DNA from: Desulfobacteraceae bacterium
GTDB taxonomy: Bacteria; Desulfobacterota; Desulfobacteria; Desulfobacterales; Desulfolunaceae
Assembly: GCA_013619155.1 (NCBI GenBank)
Contig: JABXKT010000020.1
Coordinates: forward strand, 1-43,984
Length of the DNA stretch: 43,984 bases
Direction: 5' to 3'
Shown: positions 8,218-15,758 of the stretch, piece after piece
Position numbering within the stretch: position 1 is the first letter of the stretch
How the letters are laid out: every line of letters starts with the position of its first letter
Notes under the pieces: generated by a model
The model's input: only the letters and a program-made list of their open reading frames with translations
Told to the model about the DNA's origin: nothing
Databases searched by the model: none
Translations under genes and position numbers: made by a program

Positions 8218-9189
8218 ATGAATCCGATCCTGTCACGACGCACCTTTCTCAAGAGGAGCGTTCTCACTGCCACCACGGCGGCTGTGGCCACGGCCCTTCC
8301 CGCAAACGCCGAAGCGGCAGATCCCTCGGGATATCTCACCACCCTCTTCGACCTCTCCCGGTGCGTGGGATGCGGAGAGTGTGTCACCGCCTGCCGAGAG
8401 ATCCATGAGGGGGACGTCCCCCAACCCAAGCGACCCTTTCCCACCATGATCCCCGCCCGGGTGCCTGTGGAGGATTTCAGCCAAAATCAGGAAGAGGAGG
8501 AGCGCCTCACCCCCTACAACTGGCTGACCATCCAGGAGGCCTCCGTGGAGGTGAATGGCGAGGAGCAGACCCTCTACATTCCCAGGCGCTGCATGCACTG
8601 CATCAACCCTCCCTGCGTCAAGCTCTGTCCCTGGGGAGCCGCCGTTCAGGAGAAAAATGGCCTCTCCCGTATTAACGATGCCCTCTGCTTAGGGGGGGCC
8701 AAGTGCCGCGCGGCATGCCCCTGGCATATCCCCCAGAGACAGACCGGCGTTGGACTCTACTTAGATATCCTCCCCTCTCTCGCAGGAAACGGGGTGATGT
8801 ACAAGTGCGACCGCTGCCATAACCGCCTCAAGGCGGGAGAAAATCCGGCCTGCATCGATGCCTGCCCGGAAGGGGTCCAGAGCATCGGCCCCAGAGAGGC
8901 GATGGTGAAAAAAGCCAAGGCCCTGGCCACGGAGATGAACGGCTATATCTACGGTTTGGACGAAAACGGTGGCACCACCACCCTCTACGTCTCTCCCGTC
9001 CCCTTCCATCGCCTCAATGAGGCCATCGATAAGGGACCGGGGTGCCCCGATCTTGCCCCCCATAAAAATAGCATGGCCATGGCCGAGAACGTCGGAAAGG
9101 CCCTCCTTCTGGCCCCCATCGCGGGGATGGCCGCAGCGGCCGGGCGCATCTTTTTAACGCTTAAACACGCATCGAAGGAGACTCCATGA
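8218..9189 (+). CDS. Tat-exported four-cluster ferredoxin-like protein (HybA/FdnH type)
   Basis: This 323-residue electron-transfer subunit begins with a Tat signal (SRRTFLKRS), so it is folded before export to the periplasmic side. Cysteine groups for four [4Fe-4S]-type clusters follow: CVGCGECVTAC (residue ~44), CMHCINPPCVKLC (~125), CLGGAKCRAAC (~160) and CDRCHNRLKAGENPACIDAC (~198). A hydrophobic C-terminal segment (ALLLAPIAGMAAAAGRIFL) would anchor it in the membrane, as in HybA or FdnH. An aaggag site supports the start. Its stop overlaps the next gene by four bases (ATGA), and that gene encodes a small b-type cytochrome. No catalytic subunit is nearby, so the electron donor is unknown. 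Confidence 0.88.
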   Translation: MNPILSRRTFLKRSVLTATTAAVATALPANAEAADPSGYLTTLFDLSRCVGCGECVTACREIHEGDVPQPKRPFPTMIPARVPVEDFSQNQEEEERLTPYNWLTIQEASVEVNGEEQTLYIPRRCMHCINPPCVKLCPWGAAVQEKNGLSRINDALCLGGAKCRAACPWHIPQRQTGVGLYLDILPSLAGNGVMYKCDRCHNRLKAGENPACIDACPEGVQSIGPREAMVKKAKALATEMNGYIYGLDENGGTTTLYVSPVPFHRLNEAIDKGPGCPDLAPHKNSMAMAENVGKALLLAPIAGMAAAAGRIFLTLKHASKETP

Positions 9190-9629
9190 CGCCCTTGTTC
9201 CGCATCCTCTTCCGAGTCAATATGCTCTGTCTCGCCTTAAGCGGGGTGGGCCACATGCCCATATTCAAACGGTACTACATCGCCGATATTCCCGGGCTCG
9301 CATGGCTGGCGAAGTTTCATATCACCTTGACCCTTCATTACCTCACCGCCGCCCTCTTCCTCGCCCTGGTCGCCTGGATCGTCACCACCCGATGGCTATC
9401 GGCACCCGATGACCGGCTCTCCCCGGTCGCCCAGGTGAAAACCGGCCTCTACCTCGCCATCATCGCATCGGGAGCCCTTCTCGTAATCAAGAACTTAAAA
9501 GGGATCTATATGCCCCCTCATGGCATCACACTCATCGACCTGGTTCACCTCATGGGGGCCTTTGCCCTGGGCCTTACCGCCCTCGCGGCCCGGATCAAGA
9601 GGTGGCCCTGGATCACACCGGTACACTAA
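9186..9629 (+). CDS. Small four-helix cytochrome b-type membrane subunit
   Basis: This 147-residue integral membrane protein has four predicted helices (about residues 4-24, 41-68, 84-104 and 114-136). Histidines are placed as possible haem b ligands: H23, H45, H51 and H121 (LVHLMGAFAL). It resembles a shortened FdnI/HybB-like cytochrome b that would take electrons to the quinone pool. The ATG lies inside the stop of the preceding Fe-S gene, so the two products are probably a membrane complex. At 147 residues it is shorter than typical FdnI (about 210), so the exact family is uncertain. Confidence 0.72.
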   Translation: MTPLFRILFRVNMLCLALSGVGHMPIFKRYYIADIPGLAWLAKFHITLTLHYLTAALFLALVAWIVTTRWLSAPDDRLSPVAQVKTGLYLAIIASGALLVIKNLKGIYMPPHGITLIDLVHLMGAFALGLTALAARIKRWPWITPVH

Positions 9630-9677
9630 GGGCCCATTGGCTGTTTTTCATCATCGCCCATGTGGTATAGAGTATAC

Positions 9678-9755
9678 ATGGAGAAAAAAAGCGGCGTAGT
9701 CCGCAAAAAAAGTGGCGCCAGCCACAAAAAAAGCGGAGCAATTCGCACATTTTAA
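9678..9755 (+). CDS. Tiny basic peptide of three KKSGxxx heptads
   Basis: This ATG-started frame of 25 codons consists of M-E, then KKSGVVR, KKSGASH, KKSGAIR, then T-F and a stop. Each heptad is one 21-bp repeat unit. The TAA stop is the first part of the TAAGGAG ribosome site of the next tiny ORF, which suggests translational coupling. No strong ribosome site precedes this ATG, and the same DNA forms small hairpins. It may therefore be a leader peptide, a regulatory RNA segment or both. I know no family for it. Confidence 0.45.
   Translation: MEKKSGVVRKKSGASHKKSGAIRTF
9684..9746 (+). repeat. Three exact 21-bp tandem units (A7 plus 14-nt hairpin)
   Basis: Units are 9684-9704, 9705-9725 and 9726-9746. 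Each has seven A residues followed by 14 bases with self-complementary ends: GCGG/CCGC, GTGG/CCAC and GCGG/TCGC. The change from GCGG/CCGC to GTGG/CCAC keeps pairing, and the third stem still pairs with a G-T wobble. On the minus strand each unit is a mini-hairpin followed by T7. The 21-bp period puts the A-tracts two helical turns apart, so the DNA may also be curved. Confidence 0.9.
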
Positions 9756-9764
9756 GGAGAGAAC

Positions 9765-9854
9765 ATGAACGAACTCATTATCCTCGGAATCATCGTGGCC
9801 GTCTGGTATGCCCTTCAGGCGTGGATCCTACCCAAAATGGGAATCCGAACCTGA
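9765..9854 (+). CDS. 29-residue single-pass membrane peptide
   Basis: A strong aaggag site lies a few bases before the ATG. The peptide is one hydrophobic helix (LIILGIIVAVWYALQAWIL) followed by a short basic tail, so it should sit in the inner membrane with a tiny cytoplasmic or periplasmic end. It precedes the ECF sigma gene by 37 bases and is probably co-transcribed with it. No function can be assigned. A role in signalling to the sigma/anti-sigma pair is only suggested by position. Confidence 0.65.
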   Translation: MNELIILGIIVAVWYALQAWILPKMGIRT

Positions 9855-9891
9855 ATGAGCGATGCCTGCCAGGGGGCAGGAAAGAAAAAAA

Positions 9892-10494
9892 ATGGCAACA
9901 AAACCAAGAAATAAGGTGATCGACAACGACACCCCCCTCATCATCGCCATCCAGGGGGGGCAAGGGGCTCGGTTCGAAGAGCTGGTGACGCGCTACGAGG
10001 GGAAGCTCTACAACTTTGGCCTCCGTATATGCAAAGACCCCTCCGATGCCGAAGATCTCGTGCAGGAGACCTTCATCGGTATCTTCCGGTACATCCAGGA
10101 TTTCCGTCAGGAGACCAAGTTTAAAAACTGGATGTACCGCATCGCCACCAGTGTCTGTCATCGCATGCGACGTCGTTCAAAATACGCGCCAGAACGGGAG
10201 CTCTCCCTGGACGAATTTTTGCCCGGGGACCATGCCGAGATCGACACCGAGCTTCCCGATTGGGCGGCCATGCCCATCCACCAGGTACTGAATCATGAGC
10301 TGGGAGAGCATCTCAAAGCCTCGGTCAAGGAGCTTCCGCCCCAATATCGCCTGGTTCTGGTCTTACGAGATATGGAGGGGTTTTCCACGGAGGAGACGGC
10401 AAATATACTGGGGATCACCGCCACCAATGTGAAGGTGAGGCTCCATCGGGCCCGCCTCTTTGTGCGGGAAGAGTTAAAGGGGTATTTTTCATGA
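9892..10494 (+). CDS. ECF-type RNA polymerase sigma factor (RpoE family)
   Basis: This 200-residue sigma-70 family protein directs RNA polymerase to a specific promoter set. Region 2 shows DAEDLVQETFIGIFRYIQDF and KFKNWMYRIATSVCHRMRRR (residues ~55-95). Region 4 shows LPPQYRLVLVLRDMEGFSTE and a helix-turn-helix ending in VKVRLHRARLFVREEL (~150-197). The start at 9892 is preferred over an upstream ATG at 9862 because an aggaaag site precedes it and the upstream extension is unlike the family. An A8 run sits directly before this ATG. The stop overlaps the next gene by four bases, and that gene encodes its likely anti-sigma factor. The stimulus is unknown. Confidence 0.92.
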   Translation: MATKPRNKVIDNDTPLIIAIQGGQGARFEELVTRYEGKLYNFGLRICKDPSDAEDLVQETFIGIFRYIQDFRQETKFKNWMYRIATSVCHRMRRRSKYAPERELSLDEFLPGDHAEIDTELPDWAAMPIHQVLNHELGEHLKASVKELPPQYRLVLVLRDMEGFSTEETANILGITATNVKVRLHRARLFVREELKGYFS

Positions 10495-10745
10495 CCACAG
10501 ACCATGATCACGAGGCGTGTCGGGCACTTTTCGAGAAATTGTCCGAATACATCGACGGAGAGACAGACGAGGTGACCTGTGCGGCCATCAAGGCCCACAT
10601 GAAGGCGTGCCCCTGCTGCATCACCTGCTTAGAGACCCTGAAGCGCACGGTGGGATTTTGTGAAGGCGTCCCGGAGGAACCCATGCCCAAAGAATTTTCC
10701 AGAAAACTGAGGGAGACTCTCAGACACCTCCCCGTGAGCCCTTAA
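10491..10745 (+). CDS. Zinc-finger anti-sigma factor (ZAS type)
   Basis: This 84-residue soluble protein has the anti-sigma zinc motif H-x3-C-x2-C (AHMKACPCCITC, about residues 37-48) after a helical N-terminus containing LSEYIDGETDE. Such proteins hold the ECF sigma factor inactive until a signal, often redox stress when the zinc cysteines are exposed, releases it. It has no membrane helix, so sensing would be cytoplasmic. The ATGA overlap with the sigma gene is typical of such pairs. Extra cysteines (C9, C33, C60) are notable. Confidence 0.88.
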   Translation: MTTDHDHEACRALFEKLSEYIDGETDEVTCAAIKAHMKACPCCITCLETLKRTVGFCEGVPEEPMPKEFSRKLRETLRHLPVSP

Positions 10746-10767
10746 TCATCACGATAAGGGGGCTTAA
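10737..10767 (+). terminator. Possible terminator of the sigma-factor operon
   Basis: agcccttaatc pairs with gataagggggct across a short loop, with one unpaired A. The following bases are only weakly T-rich, so termination efficiency is uncertain. Confidence 0.4.
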
Positions 10768-10783
10768 AAACTGAGCCTCCGGC

Positions 10784-10978
10784 GGCCGGGCGTGTCGATT
10801 TAATCGGAAAAACGCCTATTTTAGGCGTTTGCACCTCAATATATGGCAGTCACTGTTTACAAAAATGAGAAAAAAAGGATAGACGAATTTCATAATAATA
10901 CCGCTGTGATTTGCCTCGAGGAACGAGGGGCAAAGTGCAGCGGTCACCCGCTTTCGAGGTGTTTTTGCCTCCGGTGGC
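10784..10978 (+). repeat. Dispersed ~200-bp intergenic element, copy A
   Basis: The reverse complement of 37942-38186 matches this segment closely. Shared blocks run GGCCGGGCGTGTCGATTTAA, CGGAAAAACG, ATATATGGCAGTCACT, a central hairpin beginning ACCGCTG and ending CAGCGGT, and CGCTTTCGAGGTG. Copy A lacks about 40 bases present in the other copy. It lies between the anti-sigma gene and the b561-like gene and contains no supported ORF. Confidence 0.88.
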
Positions 10979-11056
10979 AGAGTGGGCCAGGAGAAAAGAG
11001 GCCGAAGCATCCCGACCTAACCCACATCTAAATATATCTCCTCCGCCTTCATCCAA

Positions 11057-11611
11057 TCAGAAGGCAAAGACCAGCACGGGAACCACCACGGCGGCGGTGG
11101 CCACCCCCCCCACACCGGAGTGACCGGTGTCGGCGACACCCAGGACCGCCGTCATCACCAGGGCGGCCGTGGCCAGATAGCCAGAGCCCGCATGAATATT
11201 CTCTCGGGTCCACCCCTCATTAAAATCGATGCCCGCTCCGTAGGCAGTGTGCCCCGTGGCACCGGCAGCCACACCAAAGGCAGCCGCCGCGGCACCACTC
11301 AGCTTGTGAAGGGCGGAATCATCGCCGGAGACCATGGCCAGAATCGTCAGGGCCACGGCACTGTATCCCGTCAGGCGATGGGTCTCATAGATATCCGGCA
11401 TATAGAAGAGAGGGGCCGATGCCACAGGCTGCGAACCGTACGCCTCATCCCCGTCAGAGAGGGAGAGTACGTCAGGAAGAGACAAAAAAGAGGGGGTCTG
11501 AGCCCACTCCGCGGCCATCACCGAGGTAAACGATCCAAAAATCAGGGTCACCACAACCATCGAAAGAAGAGACCTGCACGCCATCCCACGCATCCATTTT
11601 TTCATCAGCAT
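11057..11611 (-). CDS. b561-like membrane protein with signal peptide
   Basis: This 184-residue protein has a cleavable signal (hydrophobic core VVVTLIFGSFTSVMA, cleavage near MAAEW), a short periplasmic segment, then four hydrophobic helices. Histidines recur at helix ends: ETHRLTGYSAVAL, ALHKLSGAAAAAFG, GHTAYGAG, NIHAGSGYLATAALV and GHSGVGG. This pattern resembles cytochrome b561-type or related haem-binding membrane families, but I cannot assign it firmly. A run of eight C lies near the 3' end of the gene (11104-11111). An aaggag site about nine bases before the ATG supports the start. It is transcribed away from Hsp33. Confidence 0.65.
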   Translation of the reverse strand: MLMKKWMRGMACRSLLSMVVVTLIFGSFTSVMAAEWAQTPSFLSLPDVLSLSDGDEAYGSQPVASAPLFYMPDIYETHRLTGYSAVALTILAMVSGDDSALHKLSGAAAAAFGVAAGATGHTAYGAGIDFNEGWTRENIHAGSGYLATAALVMTAVLGVADTGHSGVGGVATAAVVVPVLVFAF

Positions 11612-12030
11612 CCTTGCTCCTTAAATAACACCCTTGCCCTTCATCCATGAAGGGTGACATACACTCACCACGCAGCCCATGCCCATGCATTGGCCACCAT
11701 CACCGCCCTGTCCAAAGACGGTTTCAAGGCGAAGGGAAATGACCCCACGCCCAGGATCGTTTGAACCATTTTTATAAGGTGTTTATCGGCCACTTCCGGG
11801 GAAAAATTTAGACGAATTTCTTACCGTCGCCCCTCATCTCATCACGGCCCCCTTATGCGCCAGTATATACAGGGGGTCTGACTGAAAATGACCTTTTTTT
11901 GGTTGGCATTCCCCGCCCAGCTGTACTATATAACGGGTGCAATTCGGCTGGAAATTCAATACTAAAGATAAATCAAAGCATACCCTTCGGTCAAGAAGCG
12001 GTGATGCGGGAACGTTATAAATAAAAAAAA
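11612..12030. other. Divergent intergenic region before hslO
   Basis: These 419 bases separate the b561-like gene and hslO. A cccttcat-cc-atgaaggg palindrome lies at about 11638-11655. An AT-rich stretch from 11930 to 12030 probably holds the hslO promoter. No ORF with good support was found. Confidence 0.45.
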
Positions 12031-12963
12031 ATGATCAAAAAAAAACCATACGGCGCAAACGCCAAAGAGCAGTTCAAGGCCAGTGCACGAGACAAGATGT
12101 ACCGTTTCCTCCTGGCCGATAACACCGTCCGCGGTGTTTTTATCCATGGAACCCGCATGATCAATGAGATGCGCGGAAATTTTGACTTAGGGATTCTCGA
12201 AACCTATATCCTCGGCCACGCCTATCTGGGGTGCGCCCTCATGAGCGCTAACCTGAAAGGGGAGGACCGTATCGCCCTCTCCATCGACGGCACAGGGCCT
12301 GCCAAGGGGCTCTCCGTAGAGGCCAACGCCTGCGGAGAAGTACGCGGTTTCCTGAAAAAAAACCCCATCCCGGTGAAGGCCCCCTTGGAAGAGCTCACCA
12401 TGTCGCCCTTCCTCGGCGCCGGCATGCTCAACGTCACCAAGACCCTAAAGGGGATGAAGCAGCCCTACACCGGACAGGTGGCCATGGAGTACGGCACCAT
12501 CGCCCAAGATCTGGCCCACTACTGCTTCACCTCGGAACAGACCCCCACGGTCTTCAACCTCAGCATCAACTTCGATAAAGAGGGTACCGTGGTGGGGGCC
12601 GGCGGCCTCTTCCTCCAGGTGATGCCCGGTGCAGAGGAGGAGACCGACAAGAAGATCGAAGCCCTCATGGCCACCTTCCCCTCCCCCGGAGATATCGCCC
12701 AAGGGGGCGAAAATCCCGAAGAGGTGATCAAGGCAGTCTTCGCGGATCTCACCCCTAACATACTCAAGAGCGACCGGGTGGAGTTCTTCTGCCGGTGTTC
12801 TGAAAAGTCCTTTACCAACCACCTGGGGATGTTGCCCAAGAAAGAGCTGGCGGCCATCGCCAATGAAGGCCCCTTTCCTGTAGAGCTCTGCTGCTACAAC
12901 TGCAACAGCCTCTACCACTTCTCCAAAGAGGAGATCACGGCCATCTTGAAGGCAAAAAAATAA
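12031..12963 (+). CDS. hslO: Hsp33 redox-regulated chaperone
   Basis: This 310-residue cytoplasmic holdase is activated by oxidative stress. The C-terminal redox switch is complete: C254-x-C256 (FCRCSEKSF) and C288-x2-C291 (CYNCNSLYHFS), which bind zinc when reduced. The body shows HGTRMINEMRGNFDL (~40), ALSIDGTGPAKGLSVEANA (~82-100), and Y-T-G-Q-V (~146-150), all family features. An extra cysteine (C287) adjoins the zinc motif. The ribosome site is weak, with only an A-run directly upstream. In an anaerobe it would protect proteins during accidental oxygen exposure. Confidence 0.95.
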   Translation: MIKKKPYGANAKEQFKASARDKMYRFLLADNTVRGVFIHGTRMINEMRGNFDLGILETYILGHAYLGCALMSANLKGEDRIALSIDGTGPAKGLSVEANACGEVRGFLKKNPIPVKAPLEELTMSPFLGAGMLNVTKTLKGMKQPYTGQVAMEYGTIAQDLAHYCFTSEQTPTVFNLSINFDKEGTVVGAGGLFLQVMPGAEEETDKKIEALMATFPSPGDIAQGGENPEEVIKAVFADLTPNILKSDRVEFFCRCSEKSFTNHLGMLPKKELAAIANEGPFPVELCCYNCNSLYHFSKEEITAILKAKK

Positions 12964-13092
12964 AAAAAAGGGGAAAGGAGACGGGATCAAAAACTCTATC
13001 TAACGCCCTTATCCCGCCCTTTGGGCCCGGAAAAGCCGCCCCAAAGGCGTCTCCCTCGCCCCCTTCATCCCAAGCCATAAGGAGCCTTCCCC

Positions 13093-14271
13093 GTGTCACG
13101 CGTCCGTACCGGCCTTGAAAATCTTCTAGAAAATCCCCCCGCCTGGGCGCGCCAGGGAAAACTGGCGCTCCTGGCCAACCCCGCCTCGGTGGGGCCCGAC
13201 TACCGCCATGGACGCACCCTGATAGATGAGGCACTGCCCCATCGCCTGGGAGCGCTCTTCTCGCCCCAGCACGGTTTTTTTGCCGATAAACAGGACAACA
13301 TGATCGAGTCGGATCATGGGAGAGACCCCCTCACCGGAATCCCCATATGGAGCCTCTACGGGGAGACCCGCTGGCCCACCGAGGCGATGATGGATGGCAT
13401 CGATACGGTGGTGGTAGACATCCAAGATGTGGGAACACGGGTCTACACCTTTATCTGGACCCTCACCTACATCATGGAGATGGCTGCAAAAAAAGGGGTG
13501 CATGTGGCCGTTCTCGACCGGCCCAACCCCATCGGCGGAGTAAAGATCGAGGGTAACCTCACCGAGGAGGACTGCACCTCCTTTGTGGGCCGCTACCCCA
13601 TTCCCATGCGCCATGGGATGACCATCGGCGAGCTGGCCCGCCTCTTCAAGGGAGCCTTTGGCATCGACTGCCACCTCACGGTGGTGCCCATGACGGGTTG
13701 GAAACGGTCCATGCACTATGGTGACACCGGCCTTCCCTGGGTCCTGCCCTCCCCCAATATGCCATGCGAGGAGACGGCCCTCGTCTATCCCGGCCAAGTC
13801 ATCCTCGAGGGGTGCAACCTCTCCGAGGGGCGGGGCACCACACGCCCCTTCGAGCTCTTTGGGGCCCCTTGGCTCGACACCCCCCGACTCCTTGCAGCCC
13901 TGGACCCCAAGAGCCTTGCCGGATGCACCTTACGGGAAACGGGATTTCAGCCCGCCTTCGGCAAATGGCAGGGAGAGCTCTGCCGGGGCTTTCAGATCCA
14001 TGTCACCGACCGGGATCTCTTCTCTCCCTATCGCCTCAGCCTCGACATCGTACGCGCGGCCCGGGCCAACCACCCCGATACCTTCGCGTGGAAAGAGCCG
14101 CCCTATGAATACGAATATGAAAAAAATCCCATGGACATGATTCTCGGGTCAAAAAGCCTGCGAAAAGCGCTGGAGACGGGAACGCCTGTGGAGCGCCTCG
14201 AGGCGGACTGGCAGGAGGCACTCTCACGGTTCGCTACCGTACGCGAATCCTTCTTCATCTACACCCCTTAG
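13093..14271 (+). CDS. NamZ / DUF1343 family protein (exo-N-acetylmuramidase-like)
   Basis: This 392-residue protein of the DUF1343 family includes an exo-beta-N-acetylmuramidase (NamZ) that trims peptidoglycan fragments. Family blocks visible are LLANPASVG (~27), FSPQHGFFADKQDNMIESDH (~56-75), VVVDIQDVGTRVYTFIWTL (~104), VLDRPNPIGG (~136), LPWVLPSPNMPCEE (~214), and EGCNLSEGRGTTRPFELFG (~237). The start is a GTG with an aaggag site nine bases upstream. No signal peptide is visible, unlike many members, so it may act in the cytoplasm on imported muropeptides. Confidence 0.85.
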   Translation: MSRVRTGLENLLENPPAWARQGKLALLANPASVGPDYRHGRTLIDEALPHRLGALFSPQHGFFADKQDNMIESDHGRDPLTGIPIWSLYGETRWPTEAMMDGIDTVVVDIQDVGTRVYTFIWTLTYIMEMAAKKGVHVAVLDRPNPIGGVKIEGNLTEEDCTSFVGRYPIPMRHGMTIGELARLFKGAFGIDCHLTVVPMTGWKRSMHYGDTGLPWVLPSPNMPCEETALVYPGQVILEGCNLSEGRGTTRPFELFGAPWLDTPRLLAALDPKSLAGCTLRETGFQPAFGKWQGELCRGFQIHVTDRDLFSPYRLSLDIVRAARANHPDTFAWKEPPYEYEYEKNPMDMILGSKSLRKALETGTPVERLEADWQEALSRFATVRESFFIYTP

Positions 14272-14288
14272 ATACGGCGAGGAGCCAG

Positions 14289-15023
14289 ATGCCAACACAA
14301 GACGATACGGGCGCCTTCTGGAAACGCATGAGTTTCAAAGGCAACAAGGTATGGGCCGAGGTCCAGGAGACCGGAGCGCTTCTCCTGGAGGGGGAGAGGG
14401 TGCGCCTCAAGTACAACCTCACCCAGACCCACGAGTACCGGGTCTACCCCGACACCCTGAAATCCGATGCCCCGGAGAACCTCATCCCCAAGGGCACCCC
14501 CAAAAAAAAGGCCCCAAAGAAAAAAAGCGGCCCCACCTGCGAGGCGGTTCAGGTCCCACCACCGGACCGGCCCGGCCTCGTGCGGGAGATCCCCTTCGAG
14601 GGGCTCTCCACCACACAGCCAGGGGTGATCCACATCTTCACCGACGGCGCCTCCTCGGGCAATCCCGGCCCCTCGGGCATCGGCGTCCTCTTCCGCTACG
14701 GCCCCCACGAGCGAGAGATCTCGCGCTCCATTGGCCAGGGCACCAACAACATCGCCGAGCTGGAGGCGATCCGCACGGCCTTAGCCGAGGTAAAAAAACC
14801 AGAACTCCCCGTGCGCATCTACACCGACTCCAGTTACGCCCTAGGGCTCATTGCCCGGGGGTGGAAGCCCAAAGCCAACCAGGACTTAGTGGCGGCCATC
14901 CGGGAGCTGACCCACGGCTTCCATAACCTGGTCTTCGTCAAGGTCAAGGGGCATAGCGGCATGCCGGAGAACGAGACGGCCGACACCCTGGCCACCTCGG
15001 CCATTAAGAGCCCGACAGAGTAA
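14289..15023 (+). CDS. Ribonuclease H with an extra N-terminal region
   Basis: The C-terminal half of this 244-residue protein is a typical RNase HI fold that cuts RNA in RNA-DNA hybrids. The catalytic acids are visible in order: FTDGASSGNPGP (Asp, ~118), NNIAELEAI (Glu, ~154), YTDSSYALG (Asp, ~179), and GHSGMPENETADTLA (Asp, ~232). The first ~105 residues are unlike standard RnhA. They comprise a small beta-rich part (VWAEVQETGALLLEGERVRL) and a lysine-rich linker (KGTPKKKAPKKKSG), possibly for binding nucleic acid. It starts 17 bases after the NamZ gene, so the two are likely co-transcribed. Confidence 0.88.
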   Translation: MPTQDDTGAFWKRMSFKGNKVWAEVQETGALLLEGERVRLKYNLTQTHEYRVYPDTLKSDAPENLIPKGTPKKKAPKKKSGPTCEAVQVPPPDRPGLVREIPFEGLSTTQPGVIHIFTDGASSGNPGPSGIGVLFRYGPHEREISRSIGQGTNNIAELEAIRTALAEVKKPELPVRIYTDSSYALGLIARGWKPKANQDLVAAIRELTHGFHNLVFVKVKGHSGMPENETADTLATSAIKSPTE

Positions 15024-15030
15024 ACAAAAG

Positions 15031-15064
15031 GGGCCTCCGGCGACGAGGCGGGCATTTTTTTTTA
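15031..15064 (+). terminator. Probable terminator after the RNase H gene
   Basis: gcctc (15033-15037) pairs with gaggc (15045-15049), and a nine-base T-run follows at 15055-15063 after a short G-rich spacer. It lies eight bases after the stop codon. Confidence 0.55.
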
Positions 15065-15155
15065 CACTCAATGGTTCAAGAGAAGGGGAAAAAACGGGGG
15101 AAGAGCTGGGCCCCCCCTATACGAGGGCGACCCAAAAGACGGGGAGAAAAGGAGA

Positions 15156-15740
15156 TTAGAAGATGTAGGAGAGGGTAATACCGGCCGAGATGGCCACAAT
15201 ATCATCCACCGAACCGTAGGCATACTTATCGACAAAGTCTTCATAATCGCTCGTATCGCGAATACTCACCACATAATCCAGGGAGACCCGGGACCAGGAG
15301 TATCCCAACCCGAAGGAGGCTTCGGCACCGGAGAAATCCTCCTCCAGCCCCACCGTGTACCCGCCAAAATTAGAGGTAATCTCCATGGTTTCAGAGAAAT
15401 ACCCAATGCCGACGAAGGCGTTAAACCCTTTATAAAAATTGGTGCCCAGAAGAAGCTGAATATCCACACCATTTAATTCCAGGTCCGAATCATCCTCATG
15501 CTCCGTGGCGTAAACACTCCCCCGCACGGCAATGTGAGGGGTAAAACAGACCGTCCCCACCAGCGCCCCCCCTAAAAAAGTATCATCATCGCTGCCATAC
15601 GTCACGCTGTCCCCTTGAATCATCACCCCATAGGTGCCCACACCCAACTTAAACTTAGGCCCCGTCTGATCTGCCATGGCATTGCCTGAGACCATCATAC
15701 ATACCACCAACCCCATGAAAATTCGTACCACTCCTCTCAT
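15156..15740 (-). CDS. Small outer-membrane beta-barrel protein
   Basis: The protein is about 194 residues, with a signal peptide (RGVVRIFMGLVVCMMVSGNAMA, cleaved before DQT) and a barrel of alternating hydrophobic strands: LGVGTYGVMIQGD, HIAVRGSVYATEH, GVDIQLLLGTNFY, AFVGIGYFSE and AEASFGLGYSW. The chain ends in ITLSYIF, with the terminal aromatic residue recognised by the barrel assembly machinery. I chose the ATG at 15740 because an aaggag site lies seven bases upstream. The longer frame to 15758 would swallow that site. Its ligand or role is unknown. Confidence 0.78.
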   Translation of the reverse strand: MRGVVRIFMGLVVCMMVSGNAMADQTGPKFKLGVGTYGVMIQGDSVTYGSDDDTFLGGALVGTVCFTPHIAVRGSVYATEHEDDSDLELNGVDIQLLLGTNFYKGFNAFVGIGYFSETMEITSNFGGYTVGLEEDFSGAEASFGLGYSWSRVSLDYVVSIRDTSDYEDFVDKYAYGSVDDIVAISAGITLSYIF

Positions 15741-15758
15741 ATCCATACTCCTTACCAT

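Noticed and set aside
10784..10978. CRISPR or transposon identity for the dispersed 200-bp element
   Set aside because: No regular repeat-spacer pattern and no transposase or clear terminal inverted repeats.
11104..11111. Run of eight C in the b561-like gene as a second contingency tract
   Set aside because: The reading frame is intact across it and it is shorter than typical slippage tracts.
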